From: Dactylorhiza incarnata
Taxonomy: Eukaryota; Streptophyta; Magnoliopsida; Asparagales; Orchidaceae
Direction of reading: 5' to 3'
Assembly: GCA_033032865.1 (NCBI GenBank)
Contig: JAWHQI010000013.1
Span: 5,394,001 to 5,458,000 of the forward strand
DNA length: 64,000 nt
Shown: one piece after another, positions 44,239 through 56,133 of the stretch
Numbering within the stretch: position 1 is the stretch's first letter
Layout: each line of letters starts with the position of its first letter
Program-made: the position numbers and the translations under genes
The notes under the pieces: generated by a model
What the model was told of the DNA's origin: nothing
Database searches by the model: none
What the model saw: only the letters and a program-made list of their open reading frames with translations

Positions 44239-44580
44239 TGCCACGGCTTAAAACCGTGGTAAATAGTTATTTTAAAAAAATATCAAAATTACTTTTAGCC
44301 GGGGTTTAAAACCGTGGCTAATAGTCCGACTATTTGCCACGGCTGAAAGCCGTGGCAAATAGTTCATTTTAACAGTATTGAAAAGTTTTTGCCAGGGTCT
44401 AAAACCGTGGCAAAAGGTGAAGTTATTAGCCACGAGAGTATTTTTGTGGAAATACTATTTGCCACGGCCAATTCGTGGCTAAAAAACTTTTGTCACGCAA
44501 CCTTTAGCCACGAATTTTTTTCGTGACTAGACCGTGGCAAAAACTCTTTAGCCACGGTTCTGGATTTTTTGCCAGAGCAA
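44239..44580 (+). repeat. right subterminal inverted repeats of the CACTA element
   Basis: Four or more hairpin-like units TTTGCCACGG-loop-CCGTGGCAAA. The unit at 44333-44359 has an 11-bp perfect stem around TGAAA. Typical CACTA subterminal transposase-binding repeats. Confidence 0.75.
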
Positions 44581-44617
44581 TTTGCCCTGGCCAAAAGTCT
44601 GTTTTCTTGTAGTGAAT

Positions 44618-45060
44618 GCATCGAATACAACTCGACGGAATCCAGCATATGCGTCGACATCATCTCGAAACAACTATGTGGGTGCGTCGAATTGCACTCA
44701 ACGCAATCGATACCATGCTTTGAATGACTATCGATGGTACTGTGCAGGCACGTCGAATTACATTCGACGCAACTCTAAGAATGCGTCGACTTCTTCTCAA
44801 CGTATGTTTCCTGCTCAAAGTCACCAAACATCTAAACCTCTCTTTATATCTACTCCTAGATGTTTTTGTTGTTCTAAATTAGGACATATTGCCAAACATT
44901 GCTGGCATAATAATGCAGCACTTCTTCACCTAAGGTAGTATACTGAAAGACCTTCTCATTCTTTCATCACTCCATATGATGATAGAAGAAAGAGACCTCA
45001 GCATGTTAGGGTCTATAATAATGGTTGATTTCCTGTGCAGAAGGGAGACTGTCCAATCAC
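44618..45060 (+). pseudogene. gag: Copia B gag, second part
   Basis: After the CACTA element: repeats TTRRNPAYAS, CTQRNRYHA, YIRRNSKNAS (encoded by CGTCGA-type DNA motifs), an intact knuckle CFCCSKLGHIAKHC (about 44862-44903), then stops near 44937 and 45026 before the protease. Confidence 0.82.
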
Positions 45061-46659
45061 AAACCAGTAGAGGTATCTGGACAGTGGATGCTCCATGCAT
45101 ATGACTGGAGGAAAAGAATTGCTGGAGAATTTCAAGGCCAAGGAAGGGCCTAAGGAAATCTTTGGGTTTTCCCACTCTGGTCAAACCAAAGGATATGGTT
45201 TGCTTAGGATTGGGGAAGTCTCTTTTTCTAAGGTAGATTATGTTGAAGGACTTCAACATAATATGAGCATTAGCCAGCTGTGTGATGGGGAATACAAAGT
45301 TGTATTCACCAAGTCCTTGTGTCATATAGTTAGCACTAGAACTGACCAAGTAGTATTAACTGGTCTTAGGAAGGGTAAGGTCTATGTTGTAGACTTTGAG
45401 TACACAAAGTCTGAGATTTGCTTATTCAACTCTCAATTAGAGAACAGTGAGTTGTGGCATAGAAGACTTAGTCACCTTAATCTTAAGACAATTGCCAAAC
45501 TCTCCAAGCTCAACCTAGTGAGGGGCTTACCAACTGGTAAGTTCGATAAAGATCATCTCTGTAGAGCCTGCCAACTAGGAAAGCAGATCAAGGCATTATT
45601 CAAACCAATTGGTAAGAATGATTCACCCAGAATCCTATTCCTGTTGCACATGGACCTATTTGGTCCTATCTCCACTCAGAGCTTAGCAGGTAAGTCTTAT
45701 ACTTTAGTCATTGTTGATGATTTTTCTAGATTCAGCTGGGTGTTCTTTCTAAATGCTAAGTCTGACACCTTCAAGATCCACTCAAGATTTATTAGACAAA
45801 TTCAATCTGAATTCAACACCCAGGTTGCTGTGATCAGAAGTGATCATGACACTGAGTTTGAAAATCAGTTAATGTGTAGATTCTGTGAGGATGAAGGGAT
45901 AAGACAAGGCTTTTCAGCTCCTAGAACCCCCCAACAAAATGGGGTGGTTGAAAGGAAAAAATTGAACCCTAATTGAATTAGGAAGGACATTATTGGCTGA
46001 ATCCAACTTGCCTGTCCTTTTGGGCTGAGGCAGTAAATACTGCAAATTATGTTCTGAATAGAAGTCTCATCCACAAGACTAAGTTTAAGACTCCCTATGA
46101 GTCATTGAAGAAAAAGGCACCTATAGTCACTTACTTTAGAATGTTTTGGTGTACTTGTTTTATTCTCAACAATGGGAAAAGTCATCTTGCTAAATTTGAC
46201 AAGAAGGCTGATGATGAGATATTCTTGGGATATTCCTCATCAAGCAAGGCCTATAGGTGCTACAATAAAAGCTCTCTCAAAATTGAGGAGCCTGTGCATG
46301 TAGTCTTTGATGAAACTAACATATTTTATAAGGGGAAGAAAACTTCCACCAGCACTGTTTTGTAGGAAGAAGATCAGTTTGCAGAACAAGGTGAAAGGCT
46401 GACCATCATTGACCATTCATCAATGTGTCAAGACAAGGGGAAACAGAAGATTGACACTGACTTAGATGAAGATTCTGCAGCAGGTGAAGAGGAAATCACG
46501 ACAGCTGAGCTGCTAGCAACAGATACCATTCCAGTGAATGAGGATGATGTCCCCATTATCACTGAGCAAGTGATTCCTCAGGAAGAAGAGAGTCTCCAAG
46601 ATAACTCAACTAGATCAAGGATGACCCTAAAGGATCGTCCTCCAACACAAGTTATATGA
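45061..46659 (+). pseudogene. pol: Copia B pol, protease and integrase
   Basis: Protease RYLDSGCSMHMTGG (after a TAG at 45067). Integrase: [40 protein letters not shown] and TPQQNGVVERK, where one extra A shifts the frame near 45957. It resumes at [16 protein letters not shown] and [16 protein letters not shown] up to FDETNIFYKGKK, then a TAG (46363), an acidic linker and a TGA (46657). Confidence 0.9.
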
Positions 46660-46662
46660 GAC

Positions 46663-48261
46663 TTGACAGTGGGAGTCAAGACAAGGAGACAATATACAAA
46701 TGAAACAATGCTACAATTCTTTCTCTCTCAATATGAACCAAAAAAGTTTGAAGAAGCGGACAGTAATCCTCACTGGATACCTGCTATACAAAAAGAACTG
46801 ACTCAGTTTGAGAGGAACAAGGTTTGGACATTGGTTGAAAGACCAAAGAACTACACAGTCATTGGCACCAAATGGGTATTCAAGAACAAAATGGACTCAA
46901 CAGGAACCATCATCAGAAATAAGGTCAAACTTGTGGCCCAAGGATACAGAAAAGAGGATGAGATTGACTTCAACCAGACAATTGCTCCAGTAGCAAGGTT
47001 AGAGTCCATCAGAATGTTTCTGGCATATGCTGCCCATATGAAGATCAAAGTCTATCAGATGGATGCAAAGAGTGCATTCCTCAATGGAACTCTTCAAGAA
47101 GTGTATGTGGAGCAGCCACCAGGTTTTGTCAATCTAACTTTTCCCTCTTATGTGTATAGGCTAGATAAAGCACTATATGGCCTCAAGCAAGCTCCAAGAA
47201 CTTGGAATGAGACCTTATCCACTTTTCTTCTGGAACACTCCTTTGAAAGAGGGAAAGTGGATAAAACCTTTTTCACAAGAGCACATACAAATCAGATGTT
47301 ACTTGTACAAATATATGTAGATGACATCATATTTGGATCTACTGATCAATCTCTCTGCAAAAAGTTTGCCTACCTATGGCAGTCAAGATTTGAAATGAGT
47401 AGCATGGGGGAATTATCCTATTTTCTTGGTCTTCAAGTAAGACAAAATGCAGATGACATTTTTATATCCCAATCCAAATATACCAGAGAACTCATCAAGA
47501 GGTTTGGGATGGAAAATGCCTCTGTTATGAAAACCCCCATGACTACCAATGATGTTTTGTATAGAGATGAAAAAGGTAAGTCCTTTGATCAAAAGACTTA
47601 CAGAGCAGCCATTGGCTCTCTTCTCTACCTAACAGCTATCAGACCTGATATAATGTTTGCTACCTGTATCTGTGCAAGATTTCAGGTTGACCCAAAGGAA
47701 TCCCACATGAGTTCCGTCAAAAGAATTCTCAGATATCCGAAGGGTACTCCTGAGCTTGGCTTATGGTATCCAGCTGAATCTGGATTTGAATTAGTTGGTT
47801 ATTCAGATACAGACTATGTTGGATGCAGGCTGGATAGAAAAAGCACTTCAGGAACATGTCAATTTCTAGGTGCTAGACTGATTTCATGGTTTAGCAAGAA
47901 GCAAACCACAGTCTCCACTTCTACAGTTGAAGCTGAGTACATAGCTGCAGGAAGCTGCTGCTCACAAATATTGTGGATGCAAAATCAGTTGTTGGATTAC
48001 AACTTCTCCCTTAACAATTCCACAATATATTGTGACAGCTCTAGTGCCATTTCAATAACTTCCAATCTTGTTCTTCACAACAGAACTAAGCACATAGAGA
48101 TAAGACACTACTTTCTCAGGGATAATGTGGAGAAAGGTAAGATCAACCTTCAATACATATCTACTGACACTCAAAGGGCTGACATCCTCACTAAGCCACT
48201 TGATGAAAGTAAGCACAAGTTCTTCATTAATGCACTAGGAATGCTTGATGGAGCACTATAG
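46663..48261 (+). CDS. pol: Copia B pol, reverse transcriptase and RNase H (open)
   Basis: 532 codons without interruption. RT fingers [14 protein letters not shown], palm VYQMDAKSAFLNG (first catalytic Asp; Ala replaces the usual Val), [17 protein letters not shown], and [14 protein letters not shown] with both catalytic Asp (near 47310). Connection [17 protein letters not shown]. RNase [61 protein letters not shown]. It ends at LGMLDGAL like C. The nominal start follows the TGA in the linker, so translation would need readthrough; still the best preserved enzyme in the window. Confidence 0.92.
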   Translation: MTVGVKTRRQYTNETMLQFFLSQYEPKKFEEADSNPHWIPAIQKELTQFERNKVWTLVERPKNYTVIGTKWVFKNKMDSTGTIIRNKVKLVAQGYRKEDEIDFNQTIAPVARLESIRMFLAYAAHMKIKVYQMDAKSAFLNGTLQEVYVEQPPGFVNLTFPSYVYRLDKALYGLKQAPRTWNETLSTFLLEHSFERGKVDKTFFTRAHTNQMLLVQIYVDDIIFGSTDQSLCKKFAYLWQSRFEMSSMGELSYFLGLQVRQNADDIFISQSKYTRELIKRFGMENASVMKTPMTTNDVLYRDEKGKSFDQKTYRAAIGSLLYLTAIRPDIMFATCICARFQVDPKESHMSSVKRILRYPKGTPELGLWYPAESGFELVGYSDTDYVGCRLDRKSTSGTCQFLGARLISWFSKKQTTVSTSTVEAEYIAAGSCCSQILWMQNQLLDYNFSLNNSTIYCDSSSAISITSNLVLHNRTKHIEIRHYFLRDNVEKGKINLQYISTDTQRADILTKPLDESKHKFFINALGMLDGAL

Positions 48262-48353
48262 GTCACACTTATTATGTATAATGATCAATTTTCAATAAAA
48301 AGTTATTGCTGGGAAAAACAGTAAAAAAAATTGAAGAAAAACAAATTGTTTAA

Positions 48354-48620
48354 CCAGAGCTGCGTCGAATTTAAATCAACGTACCGTCGACTTCTACTCG
48401 ACGTCAACTTCGAGAGCATTATGGGACAGGTAAGGCGAATAACACTCAACCTAATGTCAAATACATGTCGACGCTTACGTCGACATCATAATTGATGCTT
48501 ATATTTCAAAGCCACGAAGACTTCATCTCGACGTAGCGTTGACTTGACAAAACGCGCACCCAGGACATATTTGACTTCTTGTCAACGCCACTTCGAATAT
48601 GACCCTAAGTTGCGACGATT
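48354..48620 (+). repeat. CGTCGA/TCGACG motif block between pol and extra ORF of B
   Basis: Many CGTCGA, TCGACG and CAACG motifs in a non-coding leader, aligned with 19060-19260 of C. Confidence 0.7.
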
Positions 48621-48743
48621 CATCTATTCAAAGCAACTTAGGACGTCAACTTTATTGTGCTCTTCGAATTTTCTCCCTCTTGCTCTCCCTCTCTTTCCCT
48701 TCTACGTCTCTCTCTGTTTCGTGCAGGTACTCGCAGGACCGCA

Positions 48744-49922
48744 ATGACGTCTCCCCAAGACATTGCTGATGCGATTGATCAAAGCCATGGAGACCCTTCT
48801 TTCACACTTCAGCTCCCTCTATCTTGACTTCTCTAAAGTATATTACAGGAAGATCAGTGCTCAACATCGAAGGCTGCAGTCTCTCAATGTTGAAATCAAG
48901 GACCTAGATGACAGAGTAAGGTCTGAGAGTATCTCTGCTGGTGCTTTTATATCCTTATTAAATGATATACAACAGGGGGAGAAATATGTCAGCAGGTCTC
49001 CTCAAGGATGTGTGTACAAATCTCTCCATGACTCAGTGTACACCACATCATTGACTCTCTTATTTGTTTCTGAAGGGGAGCCAACCATCACATCTAGGCT
49101 GCAACTTGAAAGCTCAACAACTCAGGGGGAGTCAACCCCTTCAAGGATCCTGCCACCGGCACAGGGGGAGTCCTCAATTCAGGGGGAGATCCCTTTAATC
49201 TCAGATGATCAGGTTTACTTAAAGACTCTGCAGGAGTTCCAGGTAGACATTGAAAGACCCATTCTTGATGCACTTGCATTCATGGTGCCTTCTGAAGATT
49301 CTACAACAACACCTTCCCCAATCAAGGTGGTTGAGCAGGATTTTGTCTCATCTGATCCTGCTCCAGCTCAGCTTCCACCCCCAGTTCAGCCTCCATCTTC
49401 ACCTACCCAAATTCAAACAGCTAAACCAATTCTTCCAACACCTGTCTTCAGAGGAAGATCTCCATATAGAGGAAGAGGGGGCAGAGGGAAGCTACCTATT
49501 TGGGAAAGGTACTCAAAAGAGGAAAGAAAGGAATACAAGAAAAATAAATCCTATCACAAAAAAATATGAGAGGATTGAATTCCCAGAGAATACAATGAAA
49601 ATCTACACTGATCCAAAGCTCTACAAAACCTTAGAGGACATTGGTGATAGAGACAAATATGAGTATGAAGCAGCTCAAAAGGAAATTGAGGAAAAGAGAA
49701 AAAAGTTTATTGATATTCTGCAGAGAGGAAAAGAAGTTGTTGAACAAGAGGAGTTGGCAAAAGCAATCCCCATCAAAACCTCCTTGTTTGTCCCCACTGA
49801 GTACATTACAAAAAATCCCCAAGCTAAGATGTTGGAGGAAATAGGCCAACTTCACAGAAGGGGTGTTGGATGTATTCCAGAGGATACAGAGGAGCCAACT
49901 CAGAAGACAAAGAAAGGAGAAC
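48744..49922 (+). pseudogene. extra ORF after pol, Copia B, first part
   Basis: MTSPQDIADAI, a frameshift near 48775, then helical LYLDFSKVYYRKISAQHRRL and LNVEIKDLDDRVRSESI, a Ser/Pro linker with four CAGGGGGAG tracts (48973-49190), ALAFMVPSEDSTTTPSPIKV, a PPPVQPPSSPTQ stretch, RGG-like GRSPYRGRGGRGK, and after a shift near 49520 a Lys/Glu helix YEYEAAQKEIEEKRKKFIDI. E2 interrupts it; the C-terminus is at 59513. Confidence 0.78.
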
Positions 49923-51143
49923 TGTTGGATCGATAGACGCCCTTAGAGGGGGGGGGGGGGGGGGGGTGAATAAGGGAATAAAAATTCTTTTTAATAATGT
50001 TATGAAAATTTCTAAATTGTTTTATAATAGGAGAAAGGCAAAATAACAATTTAGCTAAATTAAGAGAATATCATAATTTCCAAGTTTAGAAATAAGTACT
50101 AAATTGTTTTATGATGAAAGAGATTGAAATAAACAATTTAGATAAAGTAATTAAAATTGAAAACTTAGTAACCAATATTTTAAAGATTATGTCAAAGGAG
50201 AAAAATCAAGTAAACACAAATAAAGACATGATTGTATTTATATAAAATGTGTTTACATAAATTTGATTTCAATATCGCTAGAAATCGGAGGCGTACAAAT
50301 GTAAATATCTTTTCCTTTTCTATACTGACTTGTATCCCCACAAACCGGTTGGCTTTAGTCTATCCTTCCCCGGATAAGGCCTCAAGCCGCTCTAGTCAAT
50401 CCTTCCCCGGATATGGCCTCGAGCACCCCTAGATCTAATCACCTAGAACTAGTCGCCAACACAAGGTGAATTCCTCCTTAAGTCCTACCCAGACCTAGTC
50501 TCCAACACAAGGCGAATTAACTAAACGATTACAAAAAGTTTGAAATGAAAATAAAGATAACAATAATAAAAACTCCCTATATGAGATCTCTGAAGATGAG
50601 GATGAAGGATCGATGTAGTATGAGCGAGGTCGAAGCGATCGTCCTTCGGATGTAGCGTGGCGTAGTCCTCCTCCAGAATTCTCCTTAAGCTTTTTGTGGG
50701 AGATCCATCTTCAGCAGCATAACATCAATAGAATTGTGGCACAAGCAATCTATCTGGGATGGATAGCAAAATAGAGAAAGAGTCCATCAATTTATAGAAC
50801 TTGAAGATAGCGTCTGCGGTAGTACGTAGCGCCTGCGGTAGTACGTAGCGCCTGCGGTAGCGTTCGTGTGGAGCGGTTGCGAAACCGTCGGCCGCGTGGC
50901 GCTGTGCACGAACTTGATTTAGCTCCAGGCGGTTGCGCTAGCGCTGGTGGTAGCGCTAGCGCCTGCGTTAACCACTAACGTTGGCGTTAGTGCAATCTTC
51001 CAGATGTTTGAATTCAGCTGCTTTCTACCTGTGGAGTATTGCACCTATAGTTTCTGCACACTATAAATACACGATAAGCAAGATCAAATACAATTTGGGA
51101 TTTGTTATTCTCAAACAAAGGGATGTGACACACATGTCCAACA
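49923..51143 (-). repeat. 3' LTR of E2
   Basis: 1221 bp; on plus TGTTGGATCGATAG to ATGTCCAACA. Includes a 19-G run (49948-49966), hairpin-like TATCC-TTCCCC-GGATA (about 50358), tandem 18-bp units with TAGCGCCTGCGG (50810-50870), AGCGCTAGCG palindromes (50938-50965), and a TATA-like ATTTATA on plus (50790-50796). Confidence 0.92.
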
Positions 51144-51158
51144 ATCTCCCCCTTTTGA
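51144..51158 (-). other. polypurine tract of E2
   Basis: The minus strand reads CAAAAGGGGGAGATTG next to the 3' LTR, preceded by TTATTAT as in E1. Confidence 0.87.
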
Positions 51159-54100
51159 TAATAACAAATCCTCTTAGCAAGAAATCAACATTAGTGTTTA
51201 TAGAATATGATAAGCATGATAAATAGTGCAACTATAGAATATGATAAGCATGAGAAATGTGCATACTCCCCCTATCTTAATGCTCCTCCTACATAAATGC
51301 AATTTATGTTTTACTCCCCCTAAATAATAGATTACATGAATTATTCTCCCCTTAATCGTCTATATTTCTCTTATATAGATTTCTTCAATCAATCTCCCCC
51401 TTTTGGTATTATCAAAAGAAGGTAGGGTGAGGGTAGTAAGGAGACATTCTTTAGGCTAGTTATAAATCATGATCGAGTTTTTGTAATATATGAAATGATA
51501 AAGAGTTCAAGCATAATATTGAAGAGATTTCAAATAAATAGATAAGAGTTTTAAACAAGCGAAAAATTATAAGAAACATCTTTTTGTAAGAAAAAAAATC
51601 ATAAGTATAAATTTTGGAGTTTAAGTTCAAAATGTAAAGATGTTGTAACCTTTTGAAAATCTCATAGTTTTACATAAAGATACCAAACATGAGATGAACA
51701 TATTAAAAAGGGAATATACTACAATGTTACTTAATTTTAAGTTCAAGAGATACCAAAACATTGTAGAGATCATGCTAGGTTATCTAGTGCATTTTTTATA
51801 TAAAGAGTAGTATAGATAAAGCATTAGAATCCAATACTCATGAGAAGAAGTGTTATGAAAGATAATGATATGCACAAAAGTGTATTTTGGGCAATGTTAA
51901 CAATTGATTTAAATCACAAAATACAAGACATATGTAGAGTAAAGTGCACAGTAAAACACAAGTAAATTAACTTCCACACACTTTAATGCACATTATTTTA
52001 TAAAAAATGGTGTATTAATCAAGGGTTGCACAAGACACTTTACTATTCTATCCAAGGTGCTCAATCTCACAATGCTTATGAAGACTTATCAGGAGGTTCA
52101 AGTAGTGCTTGGTGGAGTTATATTTGTGTACATATATAATTTTTTGTTCACATTTGTGAGACAACATTCTTCGAATACACTTGTTTTGCAAACCCAAAAA
52201 TTTTAAACTTAACCACTTTTCTAAATTTCACAAGTGCAATTCAAATGTAGTGTAGGTAATAAATTTATGCAAGTTGTAATTCATTGTACAAATACAATAC
52301 ACAAGCAAACATTTTTAGATTTAAACACACATGTTAATTACCAAAATAAGTGAGTGAAAAGTATCATTATCAATCATAATACATTTACTCATACTTATAA
52401 TAGGCATGCTAAGTTTGGTTCTACACATATTTTTCAATACAATTGATGCACTTTAAATAGATATATCAAAGCATGATAAACAAAACAATGTTCATAGTAA
52501 TTTGAAGGAATAAATTTTAACATTGTAAATAATTCTAAATAATAGAATTCATTCATGCTTGATATTAGCAATAAAGATCATACAGTTTTTTTGTTGTTGT
52601 TTTAAAATTTTTTAATAAGATAAAAACAGAAAATCACAAAAACATATTTTTGTATTTTTAAATTTTGAACTTTTGTAGTTGATTTTTCATAATATGAATA
52701 AGACAAATCTCAAAAACATATTTTTGTATTTTTTGAATTTTGAACTTTTGTAGTTGATTTTTCATGATATGAATAAAACAAAAATAACAAATGTTAGAAA
52801 TACAAAATTAAGTAGTACATATAAACTAACATATTTGTAAAGATTCTATGAAATTTTGAAAAACAGGAAAATCACAAACCCACGCTAGCGCCAGCGCTAG
52901 TGCTAGCGCTGGAAACAGTACATGATTTTTTGAGAATTTTAAAAATCTGATTTTTGATATTTATTAAGTGTCCTTAGAGTAGTCTTATGCAAAAATTTTG
53001 TAATTTTTGGAGATGTCTTGATTGCTTAAATTTGCATAAAACTTCAGCTTTTTCAAATACATGTGTTTTACAAAAACATGTAGGCTCAAAAATATAAATT
53101 ATGCAAACACAAGAGGATAATTTTTTATTAAACAACCCAAAATATGCATGATTTAAACGATAAGTAAATAAAATGATCATGCAAAGAATAATATAAGTAT
53201 GTCCTAAGATTAAAAATCACCCTGACTAAATGTCTACACCCTAGCCCCGTACTAAGTGACGGATAGACATGAGGAGTTGCACATATGCCGTAGGTTGGGG
53301 TGTTAATCCCATATGCACACACTAGCGAACGCTCAACCTAGAACTCTTTCCCCTCAGTGTCTCGCAAGACCCCACTGGAACCATCCCCGGTTAAGGACAA
53401 GACATGACTTAGAGGTTAGGTCTCTAATGCATACAACCATACGCCCCTGCTATTGTGAGATATGAAGTCATAGGTGAATAATCCTTGGACAACCTATGCT
53501 TTTAAACTATGGGTTGATTTATAAACTATGGGTTTTGTTTAATGTGATGAGGTATATAAAGCCGCATAGTTTTTCTACTTTTATGAGATGACGATATGAG
53601 ATAACTAGCACAATTACTAATATTCAATTAGTGACAATGCTAGTATGATGAGTTTTGGGTTTAATGTCATGTCATAAGATTTATATTAATATTGCATGTA
53701 TTCCAAAATAGAGTTTCAAATTATAGATCTAGGATAAAGTGACGATTTAGTTTGATTTATTCTTTCATTACAAAGTTGATTCTAGAGTCTACAAATATGA
53801 AAGATACATGCAATCACTAGCAAAGCAAATCAATACATCAAATAATGTAAAGAAAACATTATTCATATTTTTATCATAAGATTCATAATTCCTAGGTGAT
53901 AAACATTATTGTTTTGAGATATTTCTTGATAAAACATGAATTATGATTTATGATTATAGAGAATTTTGCATAGAATATATGTTAGATCATCATGATGAAT
54001 GTGAATTCTATTCTTTCTAAATTTATGACAAAATGATTTGGCGATTTTCTTTTGAATAAGCATGTTTGATTTGTAAGTTTAGAAAAATGATGATCATCCA

Positions 54101-55365
54101 ATCATATAAAAGACAAAGATCACATATACAAAGTTTTGAAATTTATAAGATTGCTTTCAATAATTGAATTTATTGATCTTTGGTTTTGCATGATAATATA
54201 TGATTCATGATACAATATTCATATATATTCTAATGATTAATCCATAAACTATGTGTTTGTTGGAATTTTAGTATTCTATTTATGATTTCAAATCACATAG
54301 TTATCATGAAATTTGAATAACATTGTAAGTGTTATACCTATCATAAATATATAAGCATAAACGAAGAAATGATGATAGGATGATGATTTTGAATGCAATG
54401 TTATTACATAGGATTAATGGAGATAATGTTGCATGTAATATGAGAAGTTTTCAAATTAATTTTCTTTAGACCTAGAATGAAATGATTAAACTTTTGATTT
54501 GATCTTAATGATACAAGATGATTCTAAGGTCTAAATTACATGCAAACAATGGTGACACACATCACACACATAATATCTAAATTAATATATGAAATAATTA
54601 TACTAAGGATAGCATGTGATGAAAAATCCATAAACACAAAAATTTCCAAATCAAGCAAACTAAGATAGCTTTTAAAACGGAGTTGAAATTGGGCAAATTG
54701 ACAGCACCAAACGAACTCAAATGGGCAAGCCTAGTTCGTCGCTGGATGGAGATTTCTGTGCTCTTTCCGAAAATATATTAAACGCGAAAATCGGACGAGC
54801 GGATCAAAAGATATGTCTGTTTGAAGTTTTGATCGTAAACTCGCATTTTTGAAAGATTAAACATGCGTTTAGATGAATTTATGTTTTCAATTTTTCTAGA
54901 TAATATTCTTCATTATAAGGGCTATCATATGCAGCAAACAAAAATAGAAAAGAATAAAAAATGTTGCACATTTTAATTTTTAGTTTAAACCCTTTAATAA
55001 ACCATTTAAATCCATTCATTAAAATAATTTCATTAGTCTTGATTATAATTTCAATATTCAATTTATGATGATAATTCAAGACATTTATGAGTAAAGGATT
55101 TAAAAAGGATAAAGAACAACAAAGATAAGAGATTGATCATTTTTAAAATCATATGACTTTATATTCAATCCAATTTAATTTGATTTGATAAACATTATGC
55201 TTAATATGTGAAAGTCATATTTCATGATATATAAAGTGATCATAGCATGTTTGTTCAAAAAATAATAAAAAATAAACAAAAGAAAAGAGATAATAAGCAT
55301 ATCATGAAGTAGAGTAATGATATTTCATTTTCTTAATAGTTTCTACTTCATGCATTTGAAATATA
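51159..55365 (-). other. AT-rich non-coding interior of E2
   Basis: 4.2 kb without coherent frames where a Copia element would have pol. It includes the conserved hairpin at 52052-52112, a near-duplicated pair of about 70 bp near 52640 and 52705, and an LTR-like AGCGCTAG cluster (52880-52912). A block at 53220-53480 with GC-richer sequence is unassigned. Confidence 0.6.
52052..52112 (-). other. conserved hairpin, copy 3 (E2)
   Basis: Minus strand: CCAAG/CTTGG outer stem (52108-52112 with 52052-52056), inner stem TTGAACCTC against GAGATTGAG (mostly paired), loop CTGATAAGTCTTCATAAGC, two differences from E1. Confidence 0.6.
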
Positions 55366-56126
55366 CTAAATGATAAGAGATTTATGTATCCAAAGTTGAC
55401 CATGTGTAATGGTTCCTTTGGATACCCAAATATGACATGATGATTTTTTAAGAGACAAGGATAAATGAGCCTTTTCAATTAAAGTTGATGTGCCATTTTT
55501 CTTTATGGGTCTCCATTCATACCTTGATTGTTTATCTTTTAAATTCATATTATGATTATGTGACATCTTTATATGATTATATTTGTTTGAAAAATAATTC
55601 ATTTGCGATTTATGTTTATTCAAATTATTTTTCAAAATAGATTGATGTTGATAATCATAATGAATTTTATTATATGGATTCTTTGAAAGTTTATAAGAGT
55701 GATTGTCTTTCTTTAGAATTGAATGTTGAAAGAGTGGGTTACAATAAATTTTAAATGATTGAGTCTTAATTTGATGATTTTCATTTCCACTCTTTCTTAT
55801 AGACATACTCTTATAATATGAAGGATAATATTTATAGTTTGATTTTCATGAAAAAGAGTTTTTAAATTTGAGTAATGATTGAAAATATATTGAGACTTAT
55901 AATAGTGACTCTTAAGAATTTTGTGAGGGTCATAATTCTTTTTGAAACTAAACTCCTTTTGAGTTGATGTATGAAAATGATCCTTTTTAGAAATGATTTT
56001 GTAAGTTAATTTATCTTTGTTATTCAAACTCTTATGATGAAAGTCATTACTAGAAATTAGAACTTTTTCAACAAAAGATTTTAATTGTCTTAACTTACAA
56101 GTTAAAGCACCATTTTTAAATATCAA
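55366..56126 (-). pseudogene. gag: E2 gag tail / protease-junction remnant
   Basis: Two overlapping frames (56126-55797, 55806-55366), Asn/His/Lys-rich, ending near WRPIKKNGTSTLIEK and CHIWVSKGTITHGQLW. The latter resembles the WVPKG tract that precedes protease in SIRE-type elements (WVPKGK ends gag of D). No DSG protease motif follows. Confidence 0.55.
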
Positions 56127-56133
56127 ATTTTCA

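Larger units (their letters stand above)
39912..44614 (+). mobile_element. non-autonomous CACTA (En/Spm) element with captured exons
   Basis: The right end is the reverse complement of CACTACAAGAAAAC (44601-44614). The left end (TGCTACA-CTTTTATTAACCAGGG) is a degenerate version lacking about 10 bases. AAT flanks both sides (39909-39911 and 44615-44617), the 3-bp duplication of this superfamily. Both subterminal regions hold GCCACGG/CCGTGGC repeats. No transposase is seen in 4.7 kb; the middle has gene-like exon pieces. Confidence 0.85.
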
